Source: Campanula takesimana
Lineage: Eukaryota; Streptophyta; Magnoliopsida; Asterales; Campanulaceae
Reading direction: 5' to 3'
Length of the DNA stretch: 64,000 nucleotides
Assembly: GCA_026119855.1 (NCBI GenBank)
Contig: JAOWBW010000764.1
Location: 186,001 to 250,000 of the forward strand
Shown here: positions 62,574 to 64,000 of the stretch, piece by piece
How the letters are laid out: each line of letters starts with the position of its first letter
Numbering within the stretch: the first letter of the stretch is position 1
Notes under the pieces: model-generated
The model's input: the letters and a program-made list of their open reading frames with translations, nothing else
The model's database searches: none
Told to the model about the DNA's origin: nothing
Program-made: the position numbers and the translations under genes

Positions 62574-64000
62574 TGTTGGGTTTCTGAGTAACATGCGCAA
62601 CGGAATTAAGCATTTAAAATTTAATGAAACCCAAATCCCATAGATCTATTCATATGATTAAGTCAAATACAATATAATGAATACTAGAATACTAACCCTT
62701 GATGCCTTTGATTTTTGCAACCTTGAATTCGATGGAGGCTTGAAACCTTGATCACGAACATAGTAAGAATCACGAACTTTGAAGATGATAAGTTTCACCC
62801 TCTAGCGGTATCCACACCACGAACGAATATCAAGAACACTTGATCTTGGTTGCTAGACCAAAATTGTGAAACACGTTTTCACAATTAATATGAACTATAT
62901 GAAATTTTATTTGTGTATTATTTTGTTCTTCAATCTAGGATGTCTTAGAATAAAATAAAACCTCTCTTAAACTCTTTGAGATTTTCGCAAAAGCATTAGC
63001 TTTGATTCTGGCCTAATTTTGCTGTTTATATACAAGTTAGACCTATTCCAAATAGGAAACTTGTGTCTAAACCCGTCCAAAATTCTTTTCCAAATCAAAT
63101 CAGGAAACCAGTCCCGACATGGTGTGCGGCCGCCCAAAACAACCTGTGCGGCCGCACATCTATCTGGAAGGTTCTGATACTTTTTGAGCCAAGTTGTGCG
63201 GCCGGCCAAACCCTTTTGTGCGGTCGCACACCTGCCCCAGATTTCCCTAATTTCCAAATTCCTCCAAAGTCCTTCGACTCAATATTCCGATATAGTCCTT
63301 ATTTAAGATTCGTTCTATTGTGGTGACCCTCTAGGATTATACTAAGTTGGCAATGGATTCAAACATGAAACCATAAGAAATGATTAGGTTCTAGCAAACC
63401 GTCATACCTACCTAAATAGTATAACTAGATACAAGTTCGCATTCCTTTAGAACATGTCATAATCCCTTTGTCCACGATGTCATTGAACACAAGTCATGGT
63501 CAATAAGTCAACTTGTATTGTTCAATACTTTCTCGATTCTGAATATGTTGATAATCCAAATGACATTGATCCAATCAATCCATTTGAGTTTGGCCAAACA
63601 TTTCACCAACATCATTCCTTCGAGGGGCCCAAGCTTGACATCTCTCCGAAGAAGGACAAATCCAATTAGCTTATTATTCTTCCCTACGTAAATCCGATTA
63701 TTCCAATCATACCCTTTATAACTACCATGTTAAGGCAGCGTTTGAATATGTCAAACATAATCTTCATCAAGTGGAAGACTATAATAACTTCATATCTAAG
63801 GATTTAAATGACATAACTAATATGAGATTTATATATGACATAGACCATGACATAAATCTCATACAGCGGGTCATGTCCAGTACCTTGTTCCAAACAAGTA
63901 CCTATAAATCTAACATGATCATCCCATGATCATTTAGCCTTTATACTAGTGCTTAACAAGCTCTAGGGACAAAGATTATTATAAGCAAACATAAGCAACA
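62574..64000 (-). mobile_element. Copia LTR, copy 4 (runs off the window)
   Basis: Begins TGTTGGGTTTCTGAGTAACA and follows the copy 1 LTR closely to the window edge; about 90 bp are missing compared with 1492 bp. Cassette motifs start at 63123, 63145, 63195 and 63217 (spacing 22, 50, 22), with TGTGCGGCCGCCCA, TGTGCGGCCGCACA, TGTGCGGCCGGCCA and TGTGCGGTCGCACA. TATA on minus (TATATAAA-like, about 63028). Whether it is a solo LTR or part of a longer element cannot be seen. Confidence 0.9.

Overview
The window looks like repeat-rich (pericentromeric or otherwise heterochromatic) DNA of a flowering plant, probably a eudicot. No host gene could be supported. Almost every base that can be assigned belongs to LTR retrotransposons or small DNA transposons, most broken and nested inside one another. 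Plant origin is shown by Tat/Ogre-type Gypsy elements primed by tRNA-Arg with extra open reading frames (ORFs) on the opposite strand, a chromodomain Gypsy element of Tekay/Del type, Copia elements primed by initiator tRNA-Met, hAT-like elements and Stowaway-type MITEs.

Layout. 1-4957: remains of a Tat element on the minus strand (family A: gag fragment, long leader with three tandem-repeat arrays, PBS, 5' LTR). 4958-9640: 3' part of another Tat-type element, with a cluster of hairpins and two decayed plus-strand ORFs, each with its own upstream promoter-like block. 9640-18635: a second family A element (LTR, PBS, leader, gag, protease, G-patch linker, RT) interrupted by a solo LTR of Tat family B (10002-11299, TSD GATCC). 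18636-21106: decayed Copia end and LTR. 21107-26199: DNA-transposon graveyard (hAT with a nested MITE, three Stowaway MITEs, two GTAAC-rich inverted-repeat elements). 26346-34866: a young, almost intact minus-strand Copia element (two 1492-bp LTRs, TSD GAACT). 34954-42276: minus-strand Tat-B element carrying a hAT (39667-40607). 42277-45488: a second Copia copy (plus). 45489-45797: hAT fragment. 45798-62573: plus-strand Tat-B element split by a solo LTR (family E, TSD GGCCT), itself split by a Tekay-like element at 47982-59127 (TSD CCCTC), whose 5' LTR carries an inverted solo LTR of the same family (TSD ATTTA). 62574-64000: another Copia LTR running off the window.

The target-site duplications (TSDs) give a clear insertion order, about eight levels deep. 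The strongest unexplained pattern is in the LTR promoters. Families from different superfamilies carry, 45-120 bp upstream of the TATA box (about 290 bp in one copy), a cluster of short GC-rich near-palindromes. In three families these are laid out as pairs 22-23 bp apart, with pairs 51-52 bp apart. Related elements carry different motifs in the same layout, and unrelated ones carry the same motif. Where a leader is visible in the Copia and Tat-B elements, it repeats the motif of its own LTR. The Tat elements also carry several nested hairpins whose stems show compensatory changes between copies. All coordinates, differences and spacings were read by eye; no alignment or search was run.
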